Positions 1-6,288 of a stretch of DNA of 6,370 nt are shown here, in pieces (within the stretch, counting starts at the first letter, position 1; each line of letters opens with the position of its first letter). Under the pieces are notes generated by a model. It made no database searches and was not told the origin of the DNA. It saw only the letters and a list, made by a program, of their open reading frames with translations. A program made the translations under genes and the position numbers. The stretch is from Paracoccaceae bacterium (GTDB lineage Bacteria; Pseudomonadota; Alphaproteobacteria; Rhodobacterales; Rhodobacteraceae). The stretch lies in NCBI GenBank assembly GCA_007119835.1, contig SKOX01000383.1:1-6370 (forward strand). Direction: 5' to 3'.

Positions 1-1327
1 GGACCGCGGCCGCCGCGGCCGACGGCGTCTCGTAGCTCGCAATTCCCGCCTCGCGCAGGTCGCTGCGCGCGCCGCGCGCCTTGTCGCCGCCCAGCCAGCA
101 CGAGAGCACCGGCTTGCCGCCGATCTGGCCGCGCTCGACCGCGCCCGCGACGGCGCGCGCCACCGCGGAGGGGTCGCTGAGGCCGGTCGGGCAGTACATC
201 GCCAGGATGGCATCGACGCCGGCATCCGCGCCAAGCGCCGCCAGCGCCGCGCGATACCGCTCCGGCCCGGCATCGGCATCGAGATCGACGGGGTTGCTCC
301 GCGTCCAGCGCGGCCCGAGGTCGGCGCCGATCGCGGCGAGCGTGCTCTCGGCGAGTTCCGCGAGCTCTCCCTCCACGTCCATCAGCCGGTCGACCGCAAG
401 TACGCCCGCGCCGCCGCCGTTCGTCACGATGGCGAGCCGGCCGCGGGACAGCGGCCGGAACCGCCCCATGATCTCCGCCGCCTCGAAGAGCTCGCCGAGG
501 CCGAGAACCCTGAGCACGCCCGCCCGCCTCAGCGCCGCATCCGCCACGTCGGCCGCCGCGGCGAGCGCGCCGGTGTGCAGCATCGCGGCCCGGGCGCCGG
601 CATGGTGCCGCCCGGCCTTGATCGCGACGACCGGCTTCAGCCGGGCCGCCGCCCGCGCGGCCGACATGAACTTGCGCGGCGCCGGCACGGTCTCGAGGTA
701 GAGCAGGATGCCGGAGGTCCGCCGGTCGACCGCGAGCAGGTTGAGGTAGTCGCCGACATCGACGTCCGCCATGCCGCCGAGGCTCGCGACATGGGAGAAC
801 CCGATGCCCCGGCCGGCCGCCCAGTCGAGCAGCGCCGAGGCGATCGCGCCCGACTGCGAGACGAGCGCGAGACGACCCGGCCGGGCAAGTGTCGCCGACA
901 GCCCGGCGTTCAGCCCCAGCGACGGCACCACGATGCCCGACGAGCCGGGACCGATCACCCGCAACAGATGCGGCCGCGCCGCCTCGAGCATCCGCTGCCG
1001 CAGCGCTTCGTCCATCGCCTCCGTCCCGATGACGACCGCCGCCCGCGTCCCGCGCGCGCCGAGCGCCGCCACGATCTCCGGAACCGCCCGCGGCGGCGTG
1101 GCGATAACCGCCAGATCCGGTGCGCCGGGCAGCTCCGCGACATCCCGATAGCAGGGCCGGCCGCCGAGGCTCCGGTGCTTGGGGTTGACCGGCCAGATCG
1201 GGCCCTCGAACCCGCCGGCCAGCAGGTTGGCAAAGACGGCCGCGCCCGGCGAGCCCGCACGCTCGGACGCCCCGAACAGGGCAACCGAGCGGGGCTCGAG
1301 CGCATGATGCAGATTCCGGATCGTCAT
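1..1327 (-). CDS. ADP-forming acyl-CoA synthetase (acetate-CoA ligase family), N-terminal part
   Basis: Partial gene: 442 codons are visible and the frame is open at the left window edge. The family interconverts an acyl-CoA and ADP plus phosphate with the free acid, CoA and ATP through a phosphohistidine; it is cytosolic. Visible domains are an N-terminal CoA-binding Rossmann domain (residues 12-125, with EPRSVALFGAS at 11-21), a ligase-CoA domain (about 150-290, with SQSGA at 157-161) and a following succinyl-CoA-ligase-like domain. The catalytic histidine is present as His251 in LHTGALA. The visible end (ASYETPSAAAAV) is where the ATP-grasp domain normally begins, so that domain, and possibly a fused GNAT acetyltransferase as in Pat/YfiQ proteins, would lie outside the window. 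The ATG at 1325-1327 is the only standard start after the in-frame stop at 1358-1360; no clear Shine-Dalgarno precedes it. Odd points: GPGSSG at 126-131 where GPNCLG is usual, and SLGGM at 182-186 where SLGNK is usual. Family assignment is firm; the acyl substrate is unknown. Confidence 0.9.
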   Translation of the reverse strand, partial: MTIRNLHHALEPRSVALFGASERAGSPGAAVFANLLAGGFEGPIWPVNPKHRSLGGRPCYRDVAELPGAPDLAVIATPPRAVPEIVAALGARGTRAAVVIGTEAMDEALRQRMLEAARPHLLRVIGPGSSGIVVPSLGLNAGLSATLARPGRLALVSQSGAIASALLDWAAGRGIGFSHVASLGGMADVDVGDYLNLLAVDRRTSGILLYLETVPAPRKFMSAARAAARLKPVVAIKAGRHHAGARAAMLHTGALAAAADVADAALRRAGVLRVLGLGELFEAAEIMGRFRPLSRGRLAIVTNGGGAGVLAVDRLMDVEGELAELAESTLAAIGADLGPRWTRSNPVDLDADAGPERYRAALAALGADAGVDAILAMYCPTGLSDPSAVARAVAGAVERGQIGGKPVLSCWLGGDKARGARSDLREAGIASYETPSAAAAAV

Positions 1328-1402
1328 GGTCAGGCGTCCACAGCTCGTCCCGCGCCGTCAAGGGCGCAGGCGGCATACCCGCGCCCCGCCGGCATGGCGG
1401 AC

Positions 1403-1431
1403 ATACTATCGTCTCGGCGGAAAGGTTGCAC
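1403..1431 (-). promoter_or_regulatory. candidate promoter for the acyl-CoA synthetase gene
   Basis: On the minus strand, TAGTAT (1403-1408, four of six matches to a sigma-70 -10 box) lies 17 bases from GTGCAA (1426-1431, only three of six matches to a -35 box). This is one of the few AT-richer patches in the 264-bp divergent region and would give a leader of about 70 bases. The match is weak and rests on spacing and composition only. Confidence 0.2.
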
Positions 1432-1542
1432 GGACTGTGGCGCAATAGCGCGTTCCGGGACGCCGCACCCGCCGACCGCCGCCGCGTGAGGCTTGATCCC
1501 GGACGGGCGGCGGAATACCTGCGGGGCGTGCGCGGACGCGGC

Positions 1543-1595
1543 GATCCGCCGTGACCCGGGCCGGCACGGGTCGAGGGGGAGGAGATCCGCCGTGA
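1543..1595 (+). repeat. 12-bp direct repeat flanking a short hairpin at the M50 gene start
   Basis: GATCCGCCGTGA occurs exactly at 1543-1554 and again at 1584-1595, 41 bases apart; the match becomes 14 of 15 if three bases to the left are included. The second copy contains the GTG start codon of the protease gene. Between the copies, GACCCG (1553-1558) can pair with CGGGTC (1567-1572) around an 8-base loop, just upstream of the Shine-Dalgarno. It may be a small duplication or part of the translation initiation region; function is not shown. Confidence 0.45.
1576..1584 (+). promoter_or_regulatory. strong ribosome binding site that sets the M50 protease start
   Basis: GGGGAGGAG lies directly upstream with a 7-base spacer between AGGAG and the GTG at 1592. 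It decides in favour of this GTG over an in-frame TTG at 1493. The extra 33 residues from the TTG would be arginine-rich and unlike the family, and the family's usual N-terminus (short basic stretch, then GIDLHIHATF) begins right after the GTG. Confidence 0.75.
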
Positions 1596-2671
1596 AATGG
1601 TCTGCCCGGATCGGCCGCTTCGCCGGCATCGATCTCCACATACACGCCACCTTCCCGCTGCTCTTCGTCTATGTCGGCTTCGTCTACTGGGCGCAGACCG
1701 GCAGCATCGAAGGCGTGCTGTTCGGGCTGGCGCTGATCGCCGTGCTCTTCCTCTGCGTCATCCTCCACGAATACGGCCACGCGCTCACGGCGCGGCGCTA
1801 CGGCATCGGCACGCGCCACATCACGCTGCTGCCGATCGGCGGGGTGGCGCTGCTCGAGAAGATGCCGAAGGAACCGCGCCAGGAGATCGTGGTCGCCCTG
1901 ATGGGGCCGGCGGTCAACGTGGCCATCGCCGCGGCCGTCTTCCTTCTGCTCGTGGTGACCGGGCGGCCCGGCGCGCTGGTCGAGCTCGACCTCCTGCAGG
2001 CCACGTTCCTGCAGAGCGTGCTCTTCGCCAACATCCTGCTCGCCGTCTTCAACATGATCCCGGCCTTTCCGATGGACGGCGGCCGGGTGCTGCGCGCGGT
2101 CCTGTCGCTGCGCACCGATCGCGTGCGGGCCACGCGGATTGCTGCGACCGTCGGTCAGACGCTGGCGATCGGCTTCGGGATCCTCGGCCTCTTCGCCAAT
2201 CCCTTCCTCATCCTCATTGCGGTCTTCATCTGGATCGGCGCCGGCGCCGAGGCCTCGGCCGCCGAGGTCGAGGAGCGGCTGCACCGCCAGCCGGTCCGCC
2301 GCGCCATGATCACCGACTTCCAGGTGCTGAGCCCGCACGACCCGCTCTCGCGCGCCATCGACCTGACGCTTGCCGGCACCCAGAAGGATTTCCCCGTGGT
2401 CGACGGCTTCGGCACGGTGGTGGGTGTCCTGCCCCAGACCGGCATTCTCAAGGGCCTTCGCGACCTCGGCGCGGAGGGCCGCGTCGGCGACATCATGGAG
2501 CCCGCGGCGACGGCCGACCTCTCCGACACGCTCTCCCATCTGCTGGATAACCTGCAGCAGGGTGAGACGCGCGTGATCTGCATCCTGCGCGGCGGCCGGC
2601 TCGTCGGCCTCGTCGATGTCGAGAACATCAACGAGTTCCTCCGTATCCAGGCAGCCCTTCGGGAGCGCTAG
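1592..2671 (+). CDS. site-2 protease family (M50) zinc metalloprotease with CBS domains
   Basis: This 359-residue integral membrane protein is a SpoIVFB/Rv0359-like intramembrane zinc metalloprotease, a family that cleaves substrates within or near the membrane. The zinc site is complete: HEYGH at residues 59-63 (catalytic Glu60) in a hydrophobic helix, and the third ligand Asp162 in NMIPAFPMDGG (154-164). Hydrophobic segments lie near residues 20-36, 41-58, 99-122, 137-155 and 187-218. From about 236 to 350 the chain is soluble and looks like a pair of CBS domains (FPVVDGFGTVVGVLP, then VICILRGGRLVGLVDVENI), a module that often binds adenine nucleotides and could sense energy state. The GTG start is chosen for its strong ribosome binding site. 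Length and domain order are normal for CBS-bearing S2P proteins. nnr follows after 6 bp, so co-transcription is likely. The substrate is unknown; no sigma or anti-sigma gene is nearby. Confidence 0.93.
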   Translation: MKWSARIGRFAGIDLHIHATFPLLFVYVGFVYWAQTGSIEGVLFGLALIAVLFLCVILHEYGHALTARRYGIGTRHITLLPIGGVALLEKMPKEPRQEIVVALMGPAVNVAIAAAVFLLLVVTGRPGALVELDLLQATFLQSVLFANILLAVFNMIPAFPMDGGRVLRAVLSLRTDRVRATRIAATVGQTLAIGFGILGLFANPFLILIAVFIWIGAGAEASAAEVEERLHRQPVRRAMITDFQVLSPHDPLSRAIDLTLAGTQKDFPVVDGFGTVVGVLPQTGILKGLRDLGAEGRVGDIMEPAATADLSDTLSHLLDNLQQGETRVICILRGGRLVGLVDVENINEFLRIQAALRER

Positions 2672-2677
2672 AGACCG

Positions 2678-4159
2678 ATGCTCGAACTGCTCACCGCCAA
2701 GCAGATGGGCGCCGCCGACCGGGCGGCCATCGCCCGCGGCACGCCCGGCATCGAGCTGATGGAGGCAGCCGGCGCCGCCGTGGCCGAGGCCGCGGCTGCG
2801 CTTGCCCCCGACGGCCCGATCCTTATCGTCGCGGGCGGCGGCAACAACGGCGGCGACGGCTCGGTCGCGGCCCGGCTGCTCGATGAGGCGGGCCGCGACG
2901 TGACGCTGATGCTTTTCGGCAACCCCAATCGGCTCCGCGGCGACGCGGCCTCGGCCTTCTCGCGCTGGCGCGGCACCACGATGCCGGCCGGGACCGACCT
3001 GCCGCCGGCGTCGCTCGTCATCGATGCGCTCTTCGGCGCCGGGCTCGACAGGCCGGTCGAGGGCGAGCCTGCCGCCCTCGTCGCGGCGATGAACGATCAT
3101 CCCGCCCCGGTCCTCGCGGTCGACGTGCCTTCGGGCCTCGATTCGAGCACCGGCCAGCCTTGGGGCGTCGCCGTGCGCGCCGCAGCGACGGTCACCTTCT
3201 TCCGCAAGAAGCCGGGCCACCTGCTCTTTCCCGGACGCGGCCTCTGCGGCGCGGTCACGCTGGCGCAGATCGGCATTCCCGACGATGTGCTGCCCCCGCT
3301 GCGGATCGCGACCTGGGAGAACGGGCCCGAGCTCTGGGGCCGGCGCCTCGCGCCGCCGAGCGAGACCGGCCACAAGTACCAGCGCGGGCACACGCTCGTG
3401 GTGTCGGGGCCGATGAGCCGGACGGGAGCCGCGCGGCTCGCGGCCGGTGGGGCGCTCCGCGCCGGCGCGGGCCTCGTCACCGTCGCGAGCCCGCCCGACG
3501 CCCTTTCGGTGAATGCGGCGCACCTGACGGCGATCATGCTCCGCTGCGTCGACGGAGCGACCGATCTCGAAGCCGTGCTCGAGGACCAGCGGTTCACCGC
3601 GACCGCCCTCGGCCCCGGCCTCGGCACCGGGCCCGAGGAGTGCGAGCTGGTGCGTGCGGCCCTCGCCGCCCAGCAGGGTGCCGTTCTCGACGCCGACGCT
3701 GTGACGGCCTTCGAGGACCGGGCCGACACGCTGTTCGAATGGATTGCCGCCCGCACCGCCGCGACGCTCCTCACGCCGCACGAGGGCGAGTTCCGGCGCC
3801 TCTTCCCCGACCTCGCGCCCTCGCCCGAGCGCTCGAGGCTCGACGCCGCCCGCGCGGCCGCCGCGCGGTCGGCGGCGACGATCATCCTGAAAGGCCCGGA
3901 CACGGTGATCGCCGCGCCCGACGGCCGGGCCGCGATCAACGCCAAGGCGCCCCCCTGGCTCGCCACCGCCGGCAGCGGCGACGTGCTGACCGGTATCGTC
4001 GCGGGCCTCGTCGCCCGCGGCCTCCCGGCCTTTCCCGCCGCATGCGCCGCCGTTTGGCTGCACGGCGAAGCCGCCGCGGCCGTCGGGCCGGGCCTGATCG
4101 CCGAAGACCTCGCCCCCGCGCTCCGGGACGTCTTTTCCGCCCTCTGGTCCCCGGCCTGA
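2678..4159 (+). CDS. nnr: bifunctional NAD(P)H-hydrate epimerase / ADP-dependent NAD(P)H-hydrate dehydratase
   Basis: This 493-residue cytosolic enzyme repairs NADHX and NADPHX, the hydrated damage products of NAD(P)H. The N-terminal YjeF_N domain (about 1-215) epimerises R- and S-hydrates; GGGNNGGDG at 53-61, DALFGAGLDRPVEG and VDVPSGLD at 148-155 are its nucleotide- and K+-site motifs. The C-terminal ribokinase-like domain (about 225-490) dehydrates S-NAD(P)HX using ADP (bacterial type). It shows HKYQRGH from 232, ALGPGLGTG, LTPHEGEF (Thr366-Phe372), ILKGPDTVIA around 402-411 and AGSGDVLTG with catalytic Asp435. Length and domain order match the fused bacterial enzyme, and no catalytic motif is broken; Ser62 replaces the usual Leu after GGDG. 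The ATG lies 6 bp after the protease stop. Its Shine-Dalgarno is poor (GGGAG at 2661-2665, 12 bases away), so translational coupling to the protease gene is plausible. Confidence 0.97.
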   Translation: MLELLTAKQMGAADRAAIARGTPGIELMEAAGAAVAEAAAALAPDGPILIVAGGGNNGGDGSVAARLLDEAGRDVTLMLFGNPNRLRGDAASAFSRWRGTTMPAGTDLPPASLVIDALFGAGLDRPVEGEPAALVAAMNDHPAPVLAVDVPSGLDSSTGQPWGVAVRAAATVTFFRKKPGHLLFPGRGLCGAVTLAQIGIPDDVLPPLRIATWENGPELWGRRLAPPSETGHKYQRGHTLVVSGPMSRTGAARLAAGGALRAGAGLVTVASPPDALSVNAAHLTAIMLRCVDGATDLEAVLEDQRFTATALGPGLGTGPEECELVRAALAAQQGAVLDADAVTAFEDRADTLFEWIAARTAATLLTPHEGEFRRLFPDLAPSPERSRLDAARAAAARSAATIILKGPDTVIAAPDGRAAINAKAPPWLATAGSGDVLTGIVAGLVARGLPAFPAACAAVWLHGEAAAAVGPGLIAEDLAPALRDVFSALWSPA

Positions 4160-4288
4160 AGCGCGGCGGCGCCGGTTCTCCGCCACACCGAGCCGCGCCC
4201 GCCGCCGGTCCGGAATTCGCGTTAAGCCAGATCGGCGTTCATCAACAAGCTCTTGCGGCGTGTCCAAGTGTGGACACCTTCGCTGGCC
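4160..4288. terminator. convergent intergenic gap with weak inverted repeats (possible bidirectional terminator)
   Basis: This short gap separates the ends of nnr and the pyruvate carboxylase fragment. GTGTCC (4260-4265) pairs with GGACAC (4272-4277) around a 6-base loop, 11 bases past the carboxylase stop. CGGCGGCG (4164-4171) can pair with CGCCGCCG (4200-4207) just past the nnr stop. Neither is followed by a T-run on the relevant strand, so classic intrinsic termination is unproven. No gene is seen here. Confidence 0.3.
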
Positions 4289-6196
4289 CTACTCCGGTGC
4301 CAGTTCCACGAGCAAATCCTTAGCGTCGACCTGGGTGCCGGCGCTGACATGGACGGCCTGCACGGTCCCTGCCCTGTCGGCATAGAGGCCGGTCTCCATC
4401 TTCATCGCCTCGATGGTCAGCAGCAGGTCTCCCGCCCGGACCGACTGCCCGTCCGAGACCGTGACGCTCGCAACCACCCCGGGCATCGGCGCCGCGACGT
4501 GGGCCGGGTTGCCCGGCTCCGCCTTCGGCCGCTTCGGCGCCAATGCCTGCGCCTTGCGGTCGGGCACGCGGATCGTCCGGGGCTGGCCGTTCAGCTCGAA
4601 GAAGACCCGCACGTCCCCCTCGGCATTGGTCTCGCCGATCGCCTGCAGGCGCACCTCGAGGATCTTGCCGGGGTCGATCTCGATCGAGACCTCCTGCCCC
4701 GCCTCCATCCCGTAGAAATAGATCGGCGTCGGCAGCGTCCGGACCGGCCCGTAATCGTCGTGCCGGGCCCGGTAGTCGGTGAAGACCTTGGGGTACATCA
4801 GGTAACCGCAGAAGTCCTCGTTGTCGAACTGCGCCTCCGGAAACGCCGCCTGCAGCTCGCGCCGCTTCGCCTCGAGATCGGCGGCCGGCATCACGGAGCC
4901 GGGCCGAACGGTGAGCGGCTCCTGGCCCTTCAGCGCCTTCCTGACCAGCCCCTCCGGCCAGCCCCCCGGCGGCTGGCCGAGGTTGCCCTTCAGCATGTCG
5001 ACGACCGAATCGGGGAAGGCGACGTCGTGGTTCGGGTCCTCGACCTGCTCGCGCGTGAGCCCCTGGGTCACCATCATCAGCGCCATGTCGCCCACGACCT
5101 TGGAGGACGGCGTTACCTTGACGATGTCGCCGAACATCCGGTTGACCTCGGCATAGGTGCGGGCGACCTCCGGCCAGCGCTCGGCGAGACCCATGGAGCG
5201 GGCCTGGGCCTTGAGGTTGGTGAACTGCCCGCCCGGCATCTCGTGGAGGTAGACCTCGGACGCCGGGGCCGTCAGCCCCTCCTCGAAGGGCACGTACTGC
5301 GCCCGGACCGCGCCCCAGTAGTCCGAGATCGCCCGGACCGCGTCGATTTCGAGGCCGGTGTCCCGCTCGGTGTGGCGCAGCGCCTCGACGATCGAGCCGA
5401 GGCAGGGCTGCGACGTGCCGCCCGACATCGCGTCCATCGCCGCGTCGATCGCGTCGACCCCCGCCTCGGTCGCGGCGAGCAGCGTCGCGGCGCCGATCCC
5501 GCTCGTGTCGTGGGTGTGGAGATGCACCGGCAGGCCGACCTCCTCCTTCAGCGCCCGCACCAGCACGCGCGCCGCGGCGGGCTTGAGCAGCCCCGCCATG
5601 TCCTTGACGCCGAGCACGTGCGCGCCGGCGTCGCGCAGATCGCGGCCCATCCGGACGTAATAGTCGAGGTCGTACTTGGCGCGGTCCGGGTCGTGGATGT
5701 CGCCGGTGTAGCAGATCGCGCCCTCGCAGATCTTGCCGGTGGCGATCACCGCATCCATCGCCACCCGCATGTTCTCCACCCAGTTGAGCGAGTCGAAGAC
5801 CCGGAAGACGTCGACGCCCGACGACGCCGCCTGGCCGACGAAGGCCTCGACGACGTTGTCGGGGTAGTTGGTGTACCCGACCCCGTTCGAGGCGCGCAGC
5901 AGCATCTGGGTCATCAGGTTCGGCATCCGCGTGCGCAGGTCGCGCAGCCGCTGCCACGGGCATTCCTGCAGGAAGCGGTACGCCACGTCGAAGGTGGCGC
6001 CGCCCCAGCATTCCACCGAGAACAGCTCCGGCAGCCGGTGCGCGTAGGCCGGCGCGACCTCGATCATGTCGAAGGACCGCATCCGGGTCGCGAGCAGGCT
6101 CTGATGCCCGTCGCGCATCGTCGTGTCGGTCACGAGCACCCGGGTCTGGGCGAGCATCCAGTCGGCCACCGCCTTCGCGCCCTGGGTGTCGAGCAC
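4289..6196 (-). CDS. pyc: pyruvate carboxylase, C-terminal half (carboxyltransferase + biotin carrier); biotin carboxylase domain absent
   Basis: Full-length pyruvate carboxylase makes oxaloacetate from pyruvate, bicarbonate and ATP on one chain of about 1150 residues. This frame gives 635 residues from a GTG and aligns with the C-terminal part. The carboxyltransferase domain (about 20-330) keeps TDTTMRDGHQS with Arg28/Asp29, Arg101, Lys198 in GVKDMAG (the carbamylated lysine), metal ligands His227/His229 in HLHTHDTSG, and Thr362 in VTPSSK. A tetramerisation/linker region follows, then a biotin-carrier domain (about 566-633) with biotinyl Lys599 in EAMKMET. Adding 520 gives the Rhizobium etli enzyme positions I recall for each, implying no net indels. 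The ATP-grasp biotin carboxylase half is missing. Codons upstream of the GTG (to about 6240) still resemble the interdomain linker, and the GTG has no good ribosome binding site, so this is probably a 5'-truncated gene or pseudogene. A stand-alone PycB-like subunit is the less likely alternative. It is convergent with nnr. Confidence 0.88.
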   Translation of the reverse strand: MLDTQGAKAVADWMLAQTRVLVTDTTMRDGHQSLLATRMRSFDMIEVAPAYAHRLPELFSVECWGGATFDVAYRFLQECPWQRLRDLRTRMPNLMTQMLLRASNGVGYTNYPDNVVEAFVGQAASSGVDVFRVFDSLNWVENMRVAMDAVIATGKICEGAICYTGDIHDPDRAKYDLDYYVRMGRDLRDAGAHVLGVKDMAGLLKPAAARVLVRALKEEVGLPVHLHTHDTSGIGAATLLAATEAGVDAIDAAMDAMSGGTSQPCLGSIVEALRHTERDTGLEIDAVRAISDYWGAVRAQYVPFEEGLTAPASEVYLHEMPGGQFTNLKAQARSMGLAERWPEVARTYAEVNRMFGDIVKVTPSSKVVGDMALMMVTQGLTREQVEDPNHDVAFPDSVVDMLKGNLGQPPGGWPEGLVRKALKGQEPLTVRPGSVMPAADLEAKRRELQAAFPEAQFDNEDFCGYLMYPKVFTDYRARHDDYGPVRTLPTPIYFYGMEAGQEVSIEIDPGKILEVRLQAIGETNAEGDVRVFFELNGQPRTIRVPDRKAQALAPKRPKAEPGNPAHVAAPMPGVVASVTVSDGQSVRAGDLLLTIEAMKMETGLYADRAGTVQAVHVSAGTQVDAKDLLVELAPE

Positions 6197-6241
6197 CTGC
6201 CGCAGCCCCGGCGGCGGCGGCTCGACCGAGACGACCGGCGA
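6197..6241 (-). other. remnant of pyruvate carboxylase linker coding, ending at a probable breakpoint
   Basis: In frame with the fragment above, these codons read PVVSVEPPPPGLRQ, ending directly at the GTG and resembling the proline-rich linker of single-chain pyruvate carboxylases. Farther upstream (from about 6242) the frame stays open but reads a serine/arginine-rich run with no resemblance to a biotin carboxylase domain. I also checked the other two minus-strand frames and saw no continuation, which argues against a simple frameshift. The exact breakpoint is uncertain by some tens of bases. Confidence 0.5.
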
Positions 6242-6247
6242 GCAAAC

Positions 6248-6258
6248 CGAGTGACTCG
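6248..6258. repeat. 11-bp palindrome CGAGTGACTCG at the breakpoint
   Basis: A perfect inverted repeat of 5 bp about a single central base lies 31 bases upstream of the start of the divergent gene and within about 10 bases of the point where carboxylase homology stops. It could be an operator half-site pair, a recombination footprint or chance. Confidence 0.3.
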
Positions 6259-6288
6259 ACGGGGCAGACCCGTTGCGGGAGTGAGAAG

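Noticed and set aside
1440..1451. GCGC-AATA-GCGC inverted repeat in the divergent region as an operator
   Set aside because: A 4-bp stem of G and C is expected by chance at this base composition, and no second copy is nearby.
575..1489. A 304-codon open frame on the plus strand, antisense to the acyl-CoA synthetase
   Set aside because: It is a very Arg/Pro-rich shadow; the minus strand encodes the conserved CoA-binding and phosphohistidine motifs over the same bases.
1493..1591. An N-terminal extension of the M50 protease from an in-frame TTG
   Set aside because: It would add 33 residues with no family similarity, and the strong ribosome binding site at 1576-1584 points to the GTG at 1592.
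1330..1650. A 106-codon minus-strand frame ending just before the acyl-CoA synthetase start
   Set aside because: It spans the divergent intergenic region and overlaps the 5' end of the protease gene. No supporting ribosome binding site or homology was seen, and it contains the better promoter candidate.
1406..4267. A 953-codon open frame on the minus strand, antisense to both the M50 protease and nnr
   Set aside because: Its translation is dominated by Arg, Gly, Asp, Glu and Ala with no recognisable domain, and it lies opposite two genes with complete catalytic motifs. Long antisense frames are expected at this GC content.
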